In this document: in pieces, positions 1 through 12,001 of the stretch
Layout of the letters: the number at the start of each line of letters is the position of its first letter
How positions within the stretch are numbered: the first letter of the stretch is position 1
DNA from: Allochromatium tepidum
GTDB taxonomy: Bacteria > Pseudomonadota > Gammaproteobacteria > Chromatiales > Chromatiaceae
Assembly (NCBI RefSeq): GCF_018409545.1
Contig: NZ_AP024563.1
Location: 1,442,755 to 1,506,754, forward strand
Reading direction: 5' to 3'
DNA length: 64,000 nt
Translations under genes and position numbers: made by a program
Notes under the pieces: generated by a model
Database searches by the model: none
Told to the model about the DNA's origin: nothing
What the model saw: the letters and a program-made list of their open reading frames with translations, nothing else

Positions 1-41
1 GTGCGATCGCGCGGATCGAGTAGGGCGATCATGTCGGTGCG

Positions 42-1046
<1,005 letters not shown>

Positions 1047-1227
1047 TCATCGCGCTCCGGCCTGGATTCCAGGTCCGTGGAGGACGAAACGGTGAAGGGG
1101 TGGTTTCGGATGGCGCCAATTTAAGGGTTGAGCGACTGAGCGTAAAGCCCACAGCGGACAGGCGAACCCTGGCCGGAATCGCGCCGCCGGTCGCCGCCCC
1201 AGGCGCCGGGATCACGGCCGGCGTCGA

Positions 1228-1255
1228 TTGACAGCGGATGCAGTCGCGGTATAAA
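1228..1255 (+). promoter_or_regulatory. Sigma-70 promoter of the NlpC lipoprotein gene
   Basis: TTGACA (1228-1233) and TATAAA (1250-1255) are spaced by 16 bases, about 55 bases upstream of the ATG at 1310. The rest of the 305-base gap between trxB and this gene is GC-rich with no convincing ORF. Confidence 0.7.
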
Positions 1256-1309
1256 AACATCGAATCCCCAGAGATTACAGTGATCTGGTTACTGAATCGA
1301 GTGTAAATC

Positions 1310-1789
1310 ATGAAGATTCGAGCAACCCGCGCGCACGTCTCCCGGCTGACATTCGTCCTCGTCTCGCTGCTCGTCTTGACGCTGCTGGCAGGCTGCGCGA
1401 GCCGTGGGCGCGACGACGGACGTCGCGCCGATCTGGTCGGCAAGGGGCTGGCCCAGATCGGGACGCCCTATACCTACGGCGGATCCACGCCGAGCGAGGG
1501 TTTCGATTGCAGTGGCCTGACCTACTATACGCATCATCAGGCCGGGCTCGCGATCCCGCGCACCGCCGCCGCCCAGTACCGGGCCGCGCGGCCCGTGGCC
1601 CGGAGTCGACTGCGGGCGGGCGACATGGTGTTCTTCAAGACCGGACCCAACGCCTATCATGTCGGCCTGATGATCGACGACAAGCGCTTCGTCCATGCCT
1701 CGGCCTCGCGCAGCCGGGTGCGGATCGACCACCTCGATACCCCGTACTGGAACAGGCACTACATCGGCGCGGGAACCTATCTGCGTTGA
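1310..1789 (+). CDS. NlpC/P60 family lipoprotein (cell-wall peptidase)
   Basis: A 159-aa predicted lipoprotein. The signal peptide ends in the lipobox LLAGC with Cys29 as lipid anchor. The remainder is a compact NlpC/P60 domain with the triad visible as Cys67 in GFDCSG, His117 in YHVGL and His129 in FVHAS. The family cleaves D-Glu/meso-DAP peptide bonds in peptidoglycan stems; E. coli Spr (MepS) is the model. It is a single-gene unit behind a strong promoter. Its precise substrate cannot be read from sequence. Confidence 0.93.
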   Translation: MKIRATRAHVSRLTFVLVSLLVLTLLAGCASRGRDDGRRADLVGKGLAQIGTPYTYGGSTPSEGFDCSGLTYYTHHQAGLAIPRTAAAQYRAARPVARSRLRAGDMVFFKTGPNAYHVGLMIDDKRFVHASASRSRVRIDHLDTPYWNRHYIGAGTYLR

Positions 1790-1834
1790 CGGCGTCGAAT
1801 GGCGCGTCCACGAAGCCGAGGAACCGCCCGCTCA

Positions 1835-1876
1835 TTGATAAACATCAGGGCGGATCCTGTGTCGGGCGCGGACAAT
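1835..1876 (+). promoter_or_regulatory. Candidate FNR box and -10 element upstream of the HiPIP gene
   Basis: TTGATAAACATCAG (1835-1848) fits the FNR/ANR consensus TTGAT-N4-ATCAA except for the last base. Its centre (1841.5) lies about 41 bases before a start point near 1883 predicted from a -10-like GACAAT (1871-1876). This is the geometry of a class II FNR-activated promoter. The transcript would have a leader of about 160 bases before the HiPIP ATG. Oxygen control of a photosynthetic electron carrier is plausible, but this is inferred only from the motif. Confidence 0.5.
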
Positions 1877-2045
1877 CGCCTCGCTCAAGGACACCGAACC
1901 GCGCCACAGCCTGTACGACCCTGTCGTGGATACGGCTTGAAACAGGCTCGCCTTTTCGCGCGGCCTGTAGGAAAATGCCGAACGGCTTCCGGTAATGGAC
2001 CGGGAGTGTCGGAATCACCACACCATTCTGTTAGGAGTGACATTC

Positions 2046-2411
2046 ATGTCCGATAAGCCAATCAGCAAGAGCCGTCGTGACGCCGTCAAAGTGATGCTGG
2101 GCACCGCCGCCGCCATCCCCATGATCAATCTGGTCGGTTTCGGCACCGCCCGCGCCGCTCCCGCCAACGCCGTGGCCGCGGACGATCCGACCGCGATCGC
2201 CCTCAAGTACCACGCAAATGCCGCCGAGTCCGAGCGTGTCGCTGCCGCTCGTCCCGGTCTGCCCCCCGAAGAGCAGCACTGCGCCAATTGCCAGTTCATG
2301 CAGGCCGACGCCGCCGGCGCGACCGATGAGTGGAAGGGCTGCCAGCTCTTCCCCGGCAAGCTGATCAACGTCAATGGTTGGTGCGCTTCCTGGACCCTGA
2401 AGGCCGGCTGA
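2046..2411 (+). CDS. hip: High-potential iron-sulfur protein (HiPIP) precursor
   Basis: Periplasmic electron carrier that re-reduces the photosynthetic reaction centre cytochrome in purple sulfur bacteria. The 121-aa precursor has a twin-arginine signal (SRRD at residues 9-12) and probable cleavage after residue 36. The 85-residue mature protein has the four 4Fe-4S cysteines at mature 43, 46, 63 and 77, the spacing known for Chromatium HiPIP. The start at 2046 follows GGAGTG and gives a proper Tat signal. An in-frame ATG at 1995 would add 17 residues before the Tat motif and is rejected. The mature sequence nearly matches remembered A. vinosum HiPIP, differing mainly near the N-terminus. Confidence 0.97.
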   Translation: MSDKPISKSRRDAVKVMLGTAAAIPMINLVGFGTARAAPANAVAADDPTAIALKYHANAAESERVAAARPGLPPEEQHCANCQFMQADAAGATDEWKGCQLFPGKLINVNGWCASWTLKAG

Positions 2412-2437
2412 TCGCCGTCGCTCGATCGGGTTGAATG

Positions 2438-2462
2438 AAACGGGGCCGCTGGCCCCGTTTTT
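2438..2462 (+). terminator. Rho-independent terminator after the HiPIP gene
   Basis: Stem CGGGGCC / GGCCCCG with loop GCT (2441-2457), flanked by AAA on the left and TTTTT on the right. It lies 27 bases after the HiPIP stop. It makes the HiPIP gene monocistronic and argues against starting the next gene inside it. Confidence 0.88.
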
Positions 2463-2503
2463 CGTTCATACTCATTGAACAGTCGTATCCAGAGTCGTTC
2501 ACC

Positions 2504-3349
2504 ATGTCATCCGAAAGTTCCAGCGAATTCGCCAATGCCCGCCCCTACAAGCGATTGATCGACACCAAAACGACCGCGCCGGTGCGTTGGCGCCTGGCCT
2601 TTCTCCGGGCCATCATCTGGAGTCTGATCGGGATGATCTATGCGCCCCTGTTCATCGGCCTGCTTTCGATCGCGCGCGGGGCCGACATGGGCGGCTTCTC
2701 CTATGTCCCGGCCGCCGGGCTGGCGGGTGGGGCGGGCGCCGTGCTCTATGGTGCGCGCGAGATAGCGCTGATCGGTACCGGCATCGGTGCGGCGGTCGGC
2801 GTGGCGCTACTCATCCTGATGCCCGGCCAGGCGACCCTGACCAATGCGGTCGTGGTCGCCTCGATCCTGGCGGCCACGGTGGGCCTGACCTTCTCCTTTC
2901 CGCGCCGCTGCACGCGGCACGTTCCGGGCAAGCTCCTGGCCGGACTCGTGATGGGGGCGCTTGGCGGCGCCGTACTCGCCATCGCCGAACCTTTCCATTC
3001 CAAGCCCTTCTCGACCTTTTCCACCCTGCTTTTCCTGGCCAGTGTGCATGGCGTCCTCTATGTGGGGAGCGTGCGCGCCTGGATCGCCCTGTCGCGTCGC
3101 GTGGGACTGGAATCGCGCCCCTGCGACCTGATCGAGGCCACGACCATGGCGATCCTGGCGGCCATCGCCGCCGGCAGTCTCTGGATGGTGGCCGGGCCGC
3201 TCATGGGATTCGATCCGGGACTCTGGCAGTTGGCCAGCTTCTCGATGCACCAAGACATCGCGCCGGCCTTCCTGGGCGGGCTGTTCGGCGGCGCCATGGC
3301 GGGGCTGCTGCTCGAACTCTTCCGCTTCCCCTGGGTCCACGACCTCTGA
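2504..3349 (+). CDS. Multi-pass membrane protein of unknown function
   Basis: A 281-aa protein with a polar N-terminus of about 40 residues, then roughly six to seven hydrophobic segments. The first (about residues 47-63) is WSLIGMIYAPLFIGLL, and others lie around 75-95, 100-125, 145-170, 175-200 and 230-270. No catalytic or transport motif was recognised. The start at 2504 was chosen because the longer frame from 2435 begins inside the HiPIP terminator. The gene stands alone between HiPIP and rlmE. Confidence 0.75.
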   Translation: MSSESSSEFANARPYKRLIDTKTTAPVRWRLAFLRAIIWSLIGMIYAPLFIGLLSIARGADMGGFSYVPAAGLAGGAGAVLYGAREIALIGTGIGAAVGVALLILMPGQATLTNAVVVASILAATVGLTFSFPRRCTRHVPGKLLAGLVMGALGGAVLAIAEPFHSKPFSTFSTLLFLASVHGVLYVGSVRAWIALSRRVGLESRPCDLIEATTMAILAAIAAGSLWMVAGPLMGFDPGLWQLASFSMHQDIAPAFLGGLFGGAMAGLLLELFRFPWVHDL

Positions 3350-3462
3350 TCCGCGAGTCTCCGAGTCTTGGCATGGGCCATGGAGAGGGCTTGTGGTAAT
3401 CTCCAACCCTGGCCGCCTGCTTTGGCGACCACAGATTCTTTTTTGTCACCCTCGTCAACCGC

Positions 3463-4083
3463 ATGTCACGCAGCAAATCCAGCCGCCGCTGGCTCGACCG
3501 GCACTTCAACGATCCCTACGTCAAGCGCGTCCAGGTCGACGGCTATCGCTCGCGCGCAGCCTATAAACTGCTGGAGATCCAGGAGAAAGACCCCATTCTC
3601 AAGCCTGGGATGCGGGTGGTCGACCTGGGCGCGGCGCCCGGTAGCTGGTCGCAGATCGCGCGCGACCTCGTCGGCCCCGAGGGCTGGGTGGTGGCCCTGG
3701 ACATCCTGCCGATGGAGCCCCTGCCGGGCGTCGTCGTGCTCCAGGGTGATTTTCGCGAGGACGAGGTGCTGACGCGCTTGCGCGAGACCATCGGCGAGGT
3801 GCCGCTCGACGTGGTGCTCTCGGACATGGCGCCCAACATCACCGGGACGTCGGTCGTGGATCAGACGCGCGCCATGTATCTGGTCGAACTGGCGCTGGAG
3901 TTGGCGCGCACGCATCTGAAGCCGGGCGGCACCCTCGTCACCAAGGTCTTCCAGGGCACGGGTTTCGACGACTACATGCGCGAGCTGCGCGCGAGTTTCA
4001 AACAGGTGGCCACGCGCAAGCCCAAGTCCTCGCGCTCGGAGAGTCGCGAGGTGTTTCTGGTCGCTCGGGGCTTTCGGCCCTAG
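3463..4083 (+). CDS. rlmE: 23S rRNA (uridine-2552-2'-O)-methyltransferase
   Basis: FtsJ/RlmE family enzyme, 206 aa, close to the E. coli length of 209. The SAM site is seen as [12 protein letters not shown] (about residues 51-62). The K-D-K-E tetrad of 2'-O-methyltransferases fits Lys at about 37, Asp in SDMAPN (about 122-127), Lys in TLVTKVFQG and Glu in SRSESREVF. It methylates the A loop of the large ribosomal subunit. It sits directly upstream of ftsH, the conserved heat-shock arrangement of gammaproteobacteria. Confidence 0.97.
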   Translation: MSRSKSSRRWLDRHFNDPYVKRVQVDGYRSRAAYKLLEIQEKDPILKPGMRVVDLGAAPGSWSQIARDLVGPEGWVVALDILPMEPLPGVVVLQGDFREDEVLTRLRETIGEVPLDVVLSDMAPNITGTSVVDQTRAMYLVELALELARTHLKPGGTLVTKVFQGTGFDDYMRELRASFKQVATRKPKSSRSESREVFLVARGFRP

Positions 4084-4136
4084 AATCCGGGGATCGAGTC
4101 GTTTTTACAGCGTTTTATCTTCAGGGGTCGTGAGTC

Positions 4137-6065
<1,929 letters not shown>

Positions 6066-6068
6066 GCC

Positions 6069-7403
6069 ATGCGTCAGTATTTCGGCACCGACGGCATCCG
6101 CGGACGGGTCGGTACGGGCCACATCACCCCCGACTTCGTGCTCAAGCTCGGCTGGGCGGCCGGGCGTGTGCTCGGCAATGGCCGCGGCAAGATCCTGATC
6201 GGCAAGGACACGCGCATCTCGGGTTATATGTTCGAATCGGCGCTGGAGGCCGGCTTGGTCGCGGCCGGCGTCGATATCCGGTTACTCGGCCCCATGACCA
6301 CGCCGGGCGTCGCCTATCTGACGCGCACCTTTCGAGCCAGCGCCGGCATCGTCATCACGGCCTCTCACAATCCGTTCGACGACAACGGCATCAAGTTCTT
6401 TTCCGCCGACGGCGACAAGCTGCCCGATGAGGTGGAACTGGCCATCGAGGCCGAACTCGATCAGCCGATCCGCACCGTCGAATCGAGCGCGCTCGGCAAG
6501 GTCAAGCGCATCGACGACGCCAACGGGCGCTATATCGAGTTCTGCAAGAGCACCATCCCGGCCAGCATGAACTTCCGGGGTCTGAAGCTCGTGGTCGACT
6601 GCGCCAACGGCGCGACCTACAACACAGCGCCCTTCGTCTTCGAGGAACTCGGCGCCAATGTCATCCGGCTCGGCACCGAACCCGACGGTTTCAACATCAA
6701 CCAGGGCGTCGGCTCGACCCAACCGGGAGCATTGCGTGAGGCCGTGGTGCGCGAAGATGCGGATCTCGGCATCGCCTTCGACGGCGACGGCGACCGGGTG
6801 CTCATGGTCGACTCGCGCGGTAACCTGATCGACGGCGACCAGCTGCTCTACGTCATCGCCAAGTCGCGCCTGCTCACCGGCGCCATGCGCGGCGAGGTGG
6901 TCGGCACCCTGATGAGCAATCTCGGCTTCGAGCACGCGCTCAAGCGACTCGGCATCGGCTTTGCGCGTACCAAGGTCGGCGACCGCTACATCATGGAACG
7001 GCTCAAGGCCGGCGACGGGATCCTCGGCGGCGAGCCCTCGGGACACATCATCTGCCGCGACCGCACCACCACCGGCGACGGCATCGTCTCGGCGCTCCAG
7101 GTTCTGGCGGCGCTCGACCGGCTCGGCACCCGGCTCGACGATCTCGGCAGCGAGGTCGAACTCTATCCGCAGGTGCTCATCAACGTGCGTCTCGACCAGC
7201 CGCGTGATGTGCTGAGTCTGCCCGAGGTCCGGGACGCCGTCGCCACGGCCGAGAGCGAACTGGCCGGGCGCGGACGGGTGCTGTTGCGTCCCTCGGGCAC
7301 CGAACCCCTAGTGCGCGTCATGGTCGAGGGCAGCGACCGTCCGCAGGTCGAACGGCTCGCCGAACGGCTCGCCGGGGTCGTGCGTGCTCAACTCACCGCT
7401 TGA
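6069..7403 (+). CDS. glmM: Phosphoglucosamine mutase
   Basis: Converts glucosamine-6-phosphate to glucosamine-1-phosphate for UDP-GlcNAc synthesis. The 444-aa length is as expected. The phosphoserine loop TASHNP has Ser99 as the phosphorylated residue, the metal loop is FDGDGDR (about 237-243), and the phosphate-binding RPSGTEP is near the C-terminus. The gene follows ftsH with a 3-base gap and is probably cotranscribed with it. In E. coli folP lies between them; here it does not. Confidence 0.98.
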   Translation: MRQYFGTDGIRGRVGTGHITPDFVLKLGWAAGRVLGNGRGKILIGKDTRISGYMFESALEAGLVAAGVDIRLLGPMTTPGVAYLTRTFRASAGIVITASHNPFDDNGIKFFSADGDKLPDEVELAIEAELDQPIRTVESSALGKVKRIDDANGRYIEFCKSTIPASMNFRGLKLVVDCANGATYNTAPFVFEELGANVIRLGTEPDGFNINQGVGSTQPGALREAVVREDADLGIAFDGDGDRVLMVDSRGNLIDGDQLLYVIAKSRLLTGAMRGEVVGTLMSNLGFEHALKRLGIGFARTKVGDRYIMERLKAGDGILGGEPSGHIICRDRTTTGDGIVSALQVLAALDRLGTRLDDLGSEVELYPQVLINVRLDQPRDVLSLPEVRDAVATAESELAGRGRVLLRPSGTEPLVRVMVEGSDRPQVERLAERLAGVVRAQLTA

Positions 7404-7421
7404 TAGTGTTTCGGAACCATC

Positions 7422-7859
7422 GTGGCCATCGTTAGAAAAAGCGCTCTGGTGCCCTATTCGGCATCCCGCATGTTCGATCTCGTCTATGACGTCACTTCCT
7501 ATCCGCAATTCCTGCCCTGGTGCGACAGCGCCAGCGTGATCTCCGAGACCGAGGACAGGATCTGCGGTCAGATCGGGGTGCATCGGATGGGGATTCGACA
7601 GACCTTCAGTACCTGCAACCGTTTCGAACGCGATCGGCTGATGCACATCGATCTGCTCGACGGGCCGTTCCGCAAGCTGGTCGGCGCCTGGCGCTTCACG
7701 CCGCTGCGCGAGGATGCCTCCAAGGTCGAACTGGAACTGGAGTTCGAGTTCTCGGGACGGCTGATCGACAAGGCGTTCGGCGGCGTTTTCCACCAGATCG
7801 CCAATACCCTGGTCGATGCCTTCTGCAAGCGTGCCGAGGAGGTCTACAGCCGTGACTGA
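7422..7859 (+). CDS. ratA: RatA-type START-domain protein (ubiquinone-binding/ribosome association toxin family)
   Basis: A 145-aa member of the polyketide cyclase/Coq10 START-like family, known as RatA in E. coli and related to Coq10 quinone-binding proteins. The signature starts VPYSASRMFDLVYDV and continues with YPQFLPWC. The start is GTG at 7422. The gene overlaps the next one, the conserved ratA-rnfH (ratB) pair. Whether it acts as a 70S-association inhibitor or a quinone chaperone cannot be told from sequence. Confidence 0.9.
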   Translation: MAIVRKSALVPYSASRMFDLVYDVTSYPQFLPWCDSASVISETEDRICGQIGVHRMGIRQTFSTCNRFERDRLMHIDLLDGPFRKLVGAWRFTPLREDASKVELELEFEFSGRLIDKAFGGVFHQIANTLVDAFCKRAEEVYSRD

Positions 7860-8127
7860 GTATCTCCAGATCTCGGTCGCCTATGTCGGCACGGACGGAC
7901 AGGCGCTGCGGACGCTGGAAGTGCGAACCGGCACCAGTGTCCGCGAGGCCATCGAGCAATGCGGCCTGCTGGATCAGTTCGCCGAGATCGATCTCGACAC
8001 CAACAAGGTCGGCATCTTCGGCAAGCTGGCCAAGCTGGATCAGGCGGTCGAGGAGGGCGATCGGATCGAGATCTATCGCCCCCTGATCGCCGATCCCAAG
8101 ACGGCGCGCAAGCGGCGCGCGGCCTGA
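7852..8127 (+). CDS. rnfH: RnfH family ubiquitin-like protein (UPF0125)
   Basis: A 91-aa beta-grasp protein with the family motifs VREAIEQCGLL, NKVGIFGKLAKLD and GDRIEIYRPLIADPK. The start is GTG at 7852, overlapping the ratA stop by eight bases; a longer frame from 7816 would run inside ratA. Despite the name, it is 15 kb from the rnf operon, as in most gammaproteobacteria, where it pairs with ratA. The function is unresolved in the family. The 188 bases after it hold no visible gene. Confidence 0.93.
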   Translation: MTEYLQISVAYVGTDGQALRTLEVRTGTSVREAIEQCGLLDQFAEIDLDTNKVGIFGKLAKLDQAVEEGDRIEIYRPLIADPKTARKRRAA

Positions 8128-8315
8128 GTCCCCTCCCCAATCCATCCATGGAGATCTCGGCGAACGGGCTTTGGAGTAGGGCAAATCGCGGAACGAAGGC
8201 TAACGCACAACTCCCTGATCCGCCGCAATTCAGGCGCTTTTCTCATCCAACCCGTGCAGCGACAGGCGGACTGATGCGGGTCAAGTGTGCATGAGTTTTT
8301 TGCCTGACAAGCCAA

Positions 8316-9308
8316 TTATTTTGAGTGCAAGCCTGCCAAGGCAGAGTCCGGCAGCGGACGGGCGATGCCGCTCTCGGCGTCGTACCACATGCAGCGGTTG
8401 CGCCCGGCATCCTTGGCCGTGTAGAGCGCCAGATCCGCCTGAGCGACCAGGATGTAGCAGAGCTGCTCATCGGTCGGAATCATGGCGGCGATGCCGATGC
8501 TGACGCTGACTCGGCCGATGCCTGCGGCGGGGTGGGGGAGGTCGAGCTTTTCGACGGCCAGACGCAGCCGTTCGGCGACCGCGCAGGCCGCCGGGCCATC
8601 GGTGTCGGCCAGCAAGAGCGCGAACTCCTCGCCGCCATAGCGCGAGACCCGGTCGCCATCGCGTCTCAAGACATCCCGCAGTGTTTGAGCCACCCGGATC
8701 AGACAGGCGTCGCCGCCCTGATGGCCGAAGTGGTCGTTGTAGGCCTTGAAGCTGTCGACGTCGATCATGAGCATGGCGATCGGACGCTTTTTGTCCTTGG
8801 CCTGTCTGAAACGCTGCGCCAGATCCTGATCGAAGCGGCGCCGGTTGCCGACGCCCGTGAGCGGATCCTGGTAGCTGGTTTCGATCAACTGGGTCGACTG
8901 GGCGCGCAGACGCCGCTCGCGGCGCAGGGCGGCCGTCATGTCATGGATCTGGATCAGACAGGCGCAGTGCTCGTGACGCAGTGGGCTGACATAGATGAGC
9001 TGCTGCATACGCTGGTCGCGCTGGCGATCTCCCGGGCGATGATAGAGCGGCAGCAGGCTTGGATTGAGGCTCGGCGCGAGCATGGCCGAGAGCTTGAAGC
9101 GCAGCGTATCCGAGATGCTGGATTCGAGACGGCTGCCGCTCACCTCGGGGAAGAGCTCTTCGAGCCGCCGTCCGGCGACATCGGCGAGCGTCAGACCGCT
9201 GTGGCGCTTCATCCAGCCGTTCCAGGACACCACCCGCCCCTTGTGATCGAGCAGGATCAGGCCGATCCGCAGACTGTCGATCAGCTGCGTGCCGAGTTCG
9301 ATGTCCAT
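8316..9308 (-). CDS. Diguanylate cyclase with N-terminal PAS domain
   Basis: A 330-aa enzyme predicted to make cyclic di-GMP. Residues about 5-120 form a PAS-like sensor (LGLILLDHKGRVVSWNGWM) and about 150-320 a GGDEF domain with the intact active motif GGEEF. The inhibitory I-site RDGD lies five residues before GGEEF, so product inhibition is expected. No membrane segments are seen, so the protein is cytoplasmic. Its ATG overlaps the stop of the CheC-like gene (ATGA), showing translational coupling in a three-gene signalling unit. Confidence 0.93.
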   Translation of the reverse strand: MDIELGTQLIDSLRIGLILLDHKGRVVSWNGWMKRHSGLTLADVAGRRLEELFPEVSGSRLESSISDTLRFKLSAMLAPSLNPSLLPLYHRPGDRQRDQRMQQLIYVSPLRHEHCACLIQIHDMTAALRRERRLRAQSTQLIETSYQDPLTGVGNRRRFDQDLAQRFRQAKDKKRPIAMLMIDVDSFKAYNDHFGHQGGDACLIRVAQTLRDVLRRDGDRVSRYGGEEFALLLADTDGPAACAVAERLRLAVEKLDLPHPAAGIGRVSVSIGIAAMIPTDEQLCYILVAQADLALYTAKDAGRNRCMWYDAESGIARPLPDSALAGLHSK

Positions 9309-9925
9309 CAGCGCATCCCGATCCGATCGAGATAGGCATCGAGACAGTCGCGCAGATCCAGCAGCGAGCCGACGCCCAGCAGAAAGACCAGATGTCCCTG
9401 AATCAATTGCCGGCGCATGGTGAGCCGGATTTGGAGCAGGAGGACCAGTCGGTCGGCGTCACCCTCGGCGAAGATCGGCAGCGAGTCGGTGTCGCTGAAA
9501 TAATGCTCGGGCAGACCGCCGTGCAGCTCGATGCCGAACTCATCGGCGAGCGCGCTCATGCAGGCGTTGAGGATGACGTTGCCGATCTCGCACATCGCCT
9601 CCTGCTCGAACTCGGAGAGCTCCTCCGGCGTCAGTTCGGGATCGAGCATGTTGCTGAGGATGGCGAGTGCATTGCGTTCGGGGAACAGCAGGATGGCCTT
9701 GGAGACGAACGGACCCTCGAAGTCGATCGTCACCATGCTCAGCTCCTTGAACTCCGAGCCGATCAGGGTCGCGGTCACTTCATGGGCCTGGATCAGATCG
9801 ACGAAGGGCGCCGACAGCTCGATCTCGTCGCGCACCATCTGACTGAGGCTGTGTGCCGCGCGCCCAACCCCGAGGTTGAAGAGTTCACCGAGTGCGTCGC
9901 GATGGAGCTCGCTGAGTTCGGACAC
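9308..9925 (-). CDS. CheC/CheX-family phosphatase-like protein
   Basis: A 205-aa protein with the two helices of CheC-type phosphatases: DALGELFNLGVGRAAHSLS near residue 10 and EQEAMCEIGNVILNACMSAL near residue 110, each with the acidic-x3-Asn arrangement used to hydrolyse phospho-aspartate. The start is taken as GTG at 9925, five bases after the response regulator stop; the longer reading frame to 10027 lies inside that gene. The likely substrate is the adjacent receiver protein. Confidence 0.85.
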   Translation of the reverse strand: MSELSELHRDALGELFNLGVGRAAHSLSQMVRDEIELSAPFVDLIQAHEVTATLIGSEFKELSMVTIDFEGPFVSKAILLFPERNALAILSNMLDPELTPEELSEFEQEAMCEIGNVILNACMSALADEFGIELHGGLPEHYFSDTDSLPIFAEGDADRLVLLLQIRLTMRRQLIQGHLVFLLGVGSLLDLRDCLDAYLDRIGMR

Positions 9926-9929
9926 CGAT

Positions 9930-10301
9930 TCATTCCTCGAAGAAGGCCACCATGCGCGCCACGGACTCGGGCGTGATCGGCTTGGAGACGAAGTGCACGC
10001 CGGCCTTCTCGGTGGCCTGACGCACATAGTCCTGGATGTTCGCGGTGCAGATGACGACCCGGATGTCGGGGCTGTGGAGCCGGATGCGCCCGGCCGTCTC
10101 CAGTCCGCTCATGCCGGGCATGTTGACGTCCAGGCTGACCAGGGTCGGCGGATCGCGCTCGATCATCTCCAGGGCTTCGGCTCCGCTCGCCGCCTCGGTG
10201 ATGCGCCAGTCGGGACGCAGATCCGCGATCAGGCGGTTCAGCATCATGCGTGACATCCGGCTGTCGTCAACGATGAGTAGTGAGTGGTTGTGTGTGCCCA
10301 T
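9930..10301 (-). CDS. Single-domain response regulator (CheY-like)
   Basis: A 123-aa receiver domain only. The acidic pocket is DD at residues 12-13, the phospho-acceptor is Asp58 in SLDVNMPG, Thr at about 87 lies in VICTAN, and Lys107 is in VSKPI. It has no output domain, so it must signal by protein contact. The gene starts at ATG 10301, is first of the receiver/CheC/cyclase unit, and is followed within five bases by the CheC-like gene. Confidence 0.93.
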   Translation of the reverse strand: MGTHNHSLLIVDDSRMSRMMLNRLIADLRPDWRITEAASGAEALEMIERDPPTLVSLDVNMPGMSGLETAGRIRLHSPDIRVVICTANIQDYVRQATEKAGVHFVSKPITPESVARMVAFFEE

Positions 10302-10411
10302 GGTTTTACGGAGTGCGTCGAAGTGTCTTCTTAATATAACCCAGACCGGTCGTTGGAATGGTCGCATGGTCGCGCCGGATACGCCAGACGGTTTCGCTCG
10401 GCGTATGGGCT

Positions 10412-11119
10412 TCAAGGCGCGGGGCGAATCCCGATCACCTCGATGTGACCGGCCTCCAGGCGCCAGCGGATGTCGAACTCCATGAGTCGCAGACCGAATT
10501 CGCGTCGTTCCGGATAGCGGTCCATGTAGCCGGGGCGCGGGTCTTGTTCCAGAACCTGGGTGACGAGCGTGCGCAGGGCGCGGGCGCCGTCGGGGTTGAA
10601 GCGTTCCAGGTCGGCGTCGGCCGCCGGGCTGAAGCGCACCTCGCGCGGGTCCGGCGGCGGCGCGACGGCGAATCCGCCGCGCGCCTCGGGGATCGCGTCG
10701 GCATAGGGCACATAGGGCTTGATGTCGAGCACGGGCGTGCCGTCGAGCATGTCGACGCCGCGCAGGCGTAGTGCCAGTCCTCGCTCGTCCCGGATCAGCC
10801 CCAGATGCTCGACGGCGGAGAGTCCGATCGGGTTGGGCCGATAGGGGGCGCGGCTGGCGAAGACCCCGACCGATTCGCGCCCACCGAGTCGTGGTGGCCG
10901 AACCGTCGGATTCCAACCGGCCTCCAGACAATCCTGATGGAAGACGAACAGGATCCAGACGTGCGAGAAGCCGTCGAGTGCCTTGAAGGCCTCCTCGCGC
11001 GCGAACTCGGGCCGGAGTTCCAGCCGCGCCTCGGCGGCCGTCACCAGTCCGGGTTGACGCGGGATGCCGAACTTGTCCGTGTAGGGCGAGCGGATAAATC
11101 CAATCGGTTCAAAGATCAT
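10412..11119 (-). CDS. trmO: tRNA (adenine37-N6)-methyltransferase TrmO
   Basis: A 235-aa TsaA/YaeB family protein. The N-terminal PIGFIRSPYTDKFGIPRQPG and the central SRAPYRPNPIGLSAV are the family signatures. TrmO methylates N6 of t6A37 in threonine tRNAs using SAM in an unusual beta-barrel fold. The length matches the E. coli enzyme (235 aa). The start overlaps the end of the decayed DHH-CBS gene by 11 bases, so the two were once an operon. Confidence 0.93.
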   Translation of the reverse strand: MIFEPIGFIRSPYTDKFGIPRQPGLVTAAEARLELRPEFAREEAFKALDGFSHVWILFVFHQDCLEAGWNPTVRPPRLGGRESVGVFASRAPYRPNPIGLSAVEHLGLIRDERGLALRLRGVDMLDGTPVLDIKPYVPYADAIPEARGGFAVAPPPDPREVRFSPAADADLERFNPDGARALRTLVTQVLEQDPRPGYMDRYPERREFGLRLMEFDIRWRLEAGHIEVIGIRPAP

Positions 11120-11983
11120 AGAGACTCAGCATGATGGCCGCGCGCGTGATCTCGCCGACGACACGCCCATCTTCAATCACCGGCAGGACGCCGACATCGG
11201 CGCGGGTCATGAGTCGCAGCGCCTCGCGCGTGGTGCGCTCCGGCGTGACCACCTCCAGATCGCGTCGCATCAGTGCGCTGACCGGATGCTCCCAGCCGGC
11301 GTCGTCCCTGACCTTGGCCAACTGCTCCTCGCCGAGCGCCCCGAGCACGCCGCCCTGGGCGTCGAGCACCAGCAGGACCGAGCGATGGCTGTCGCGCAGA
11401 CGCCCGGCCGCCACGCGCAGACTGTCCTGGGGCGCGAGCGCCAGTCGCACCGGCGACATCAGGTCGATCACCCGCTCGCTCTCAGGTTCGGCCTGGGCGA
11501 TGAGCCGGCGTACCCGAGCGCGCGCCTCCTCGGCCGGGGCCTTGAGCACCGCCGAGCCGGCGCCCGGATGCCCGCCGTCGCCGAGCTGACGCACCAGGGC
11601 GCCGACGTCGAACAGGCGCGGATTAGGGTGACGGTCGCGCCGACCTCCTCGCGATGCAGCTCGCCGGCCCGGATCGAACCGGGGGCCATGTGATGATCCC
11701 AGACGATGGTCTCCAGGTCCGTCCGCTCGGCGAGCATACGCAGATCGTCGAGGCGCTCCCAACTGCCGGTGTCGGTGACGATCAGCCGCTCGACGGCCGC
11801 CGGATCGATGGCGCGGCGCGGCTTGAGCTGGAGCAGATCCCAGTGCACGGTCAGGAACTCGCGCACCGCCGGCCGGACCTGACTCGGCACCATCCGCGTC
11901 ACGCCCGGATAGAGGAAGGAGGCCGCCACCATGGAGGCCAGGGCATCGAAGTCCGAATTGATATGGGTGGTGACGATCTGCAT
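11109..11983 (-). pseudogene. DHH phosphoesterase-CBS protein, internally deleted and frameshifted
   Basis: The 5' part (11983 down to about 11620) encodes the DHH N-terminus, with THINSDFDALASMVAA, an IVTDTG motif and the WDHH motif, ending at EEVGATVTL. The 3' part, in another frame (from about 11625 to 11109), resumes at the DHHA1 motif GDGGHPGAGSAVLK and continues into two CBS repeats. In intact relatives well over 100 residues separate these motifs, so a deletion with frameshift lies near 11620-11640. The family includes nanoRNase and exopolyphosphatase-like enzymes. The catalytic domain is certainly broken; the CBS part may or may not be expressed. Confidence 0.85.
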
Positions 11984-12001
11984 GACGCTCCTTGGTGGAT
12001 C

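Noticed and set aside
1995-2045. Upstream ATG for the HiPIP gene
   Set aside because: It would put 17 residues before the Tat signal; the ATG at 2046 follows GGAGTG directly.
2435-2503. Upstream ATG for the membrane protein gene
   Set aside because: It lies within the HiPIP terminator hairpin, so translation from there is implausible.
10302-10931. Upstream extension of the response regulator frame to 10931
   Set aside because: The extension lies opposite the trmO reading and is Arg/Pro/Gly shadow; the receiver domain starts at MGTHNHSLLIVDDS.
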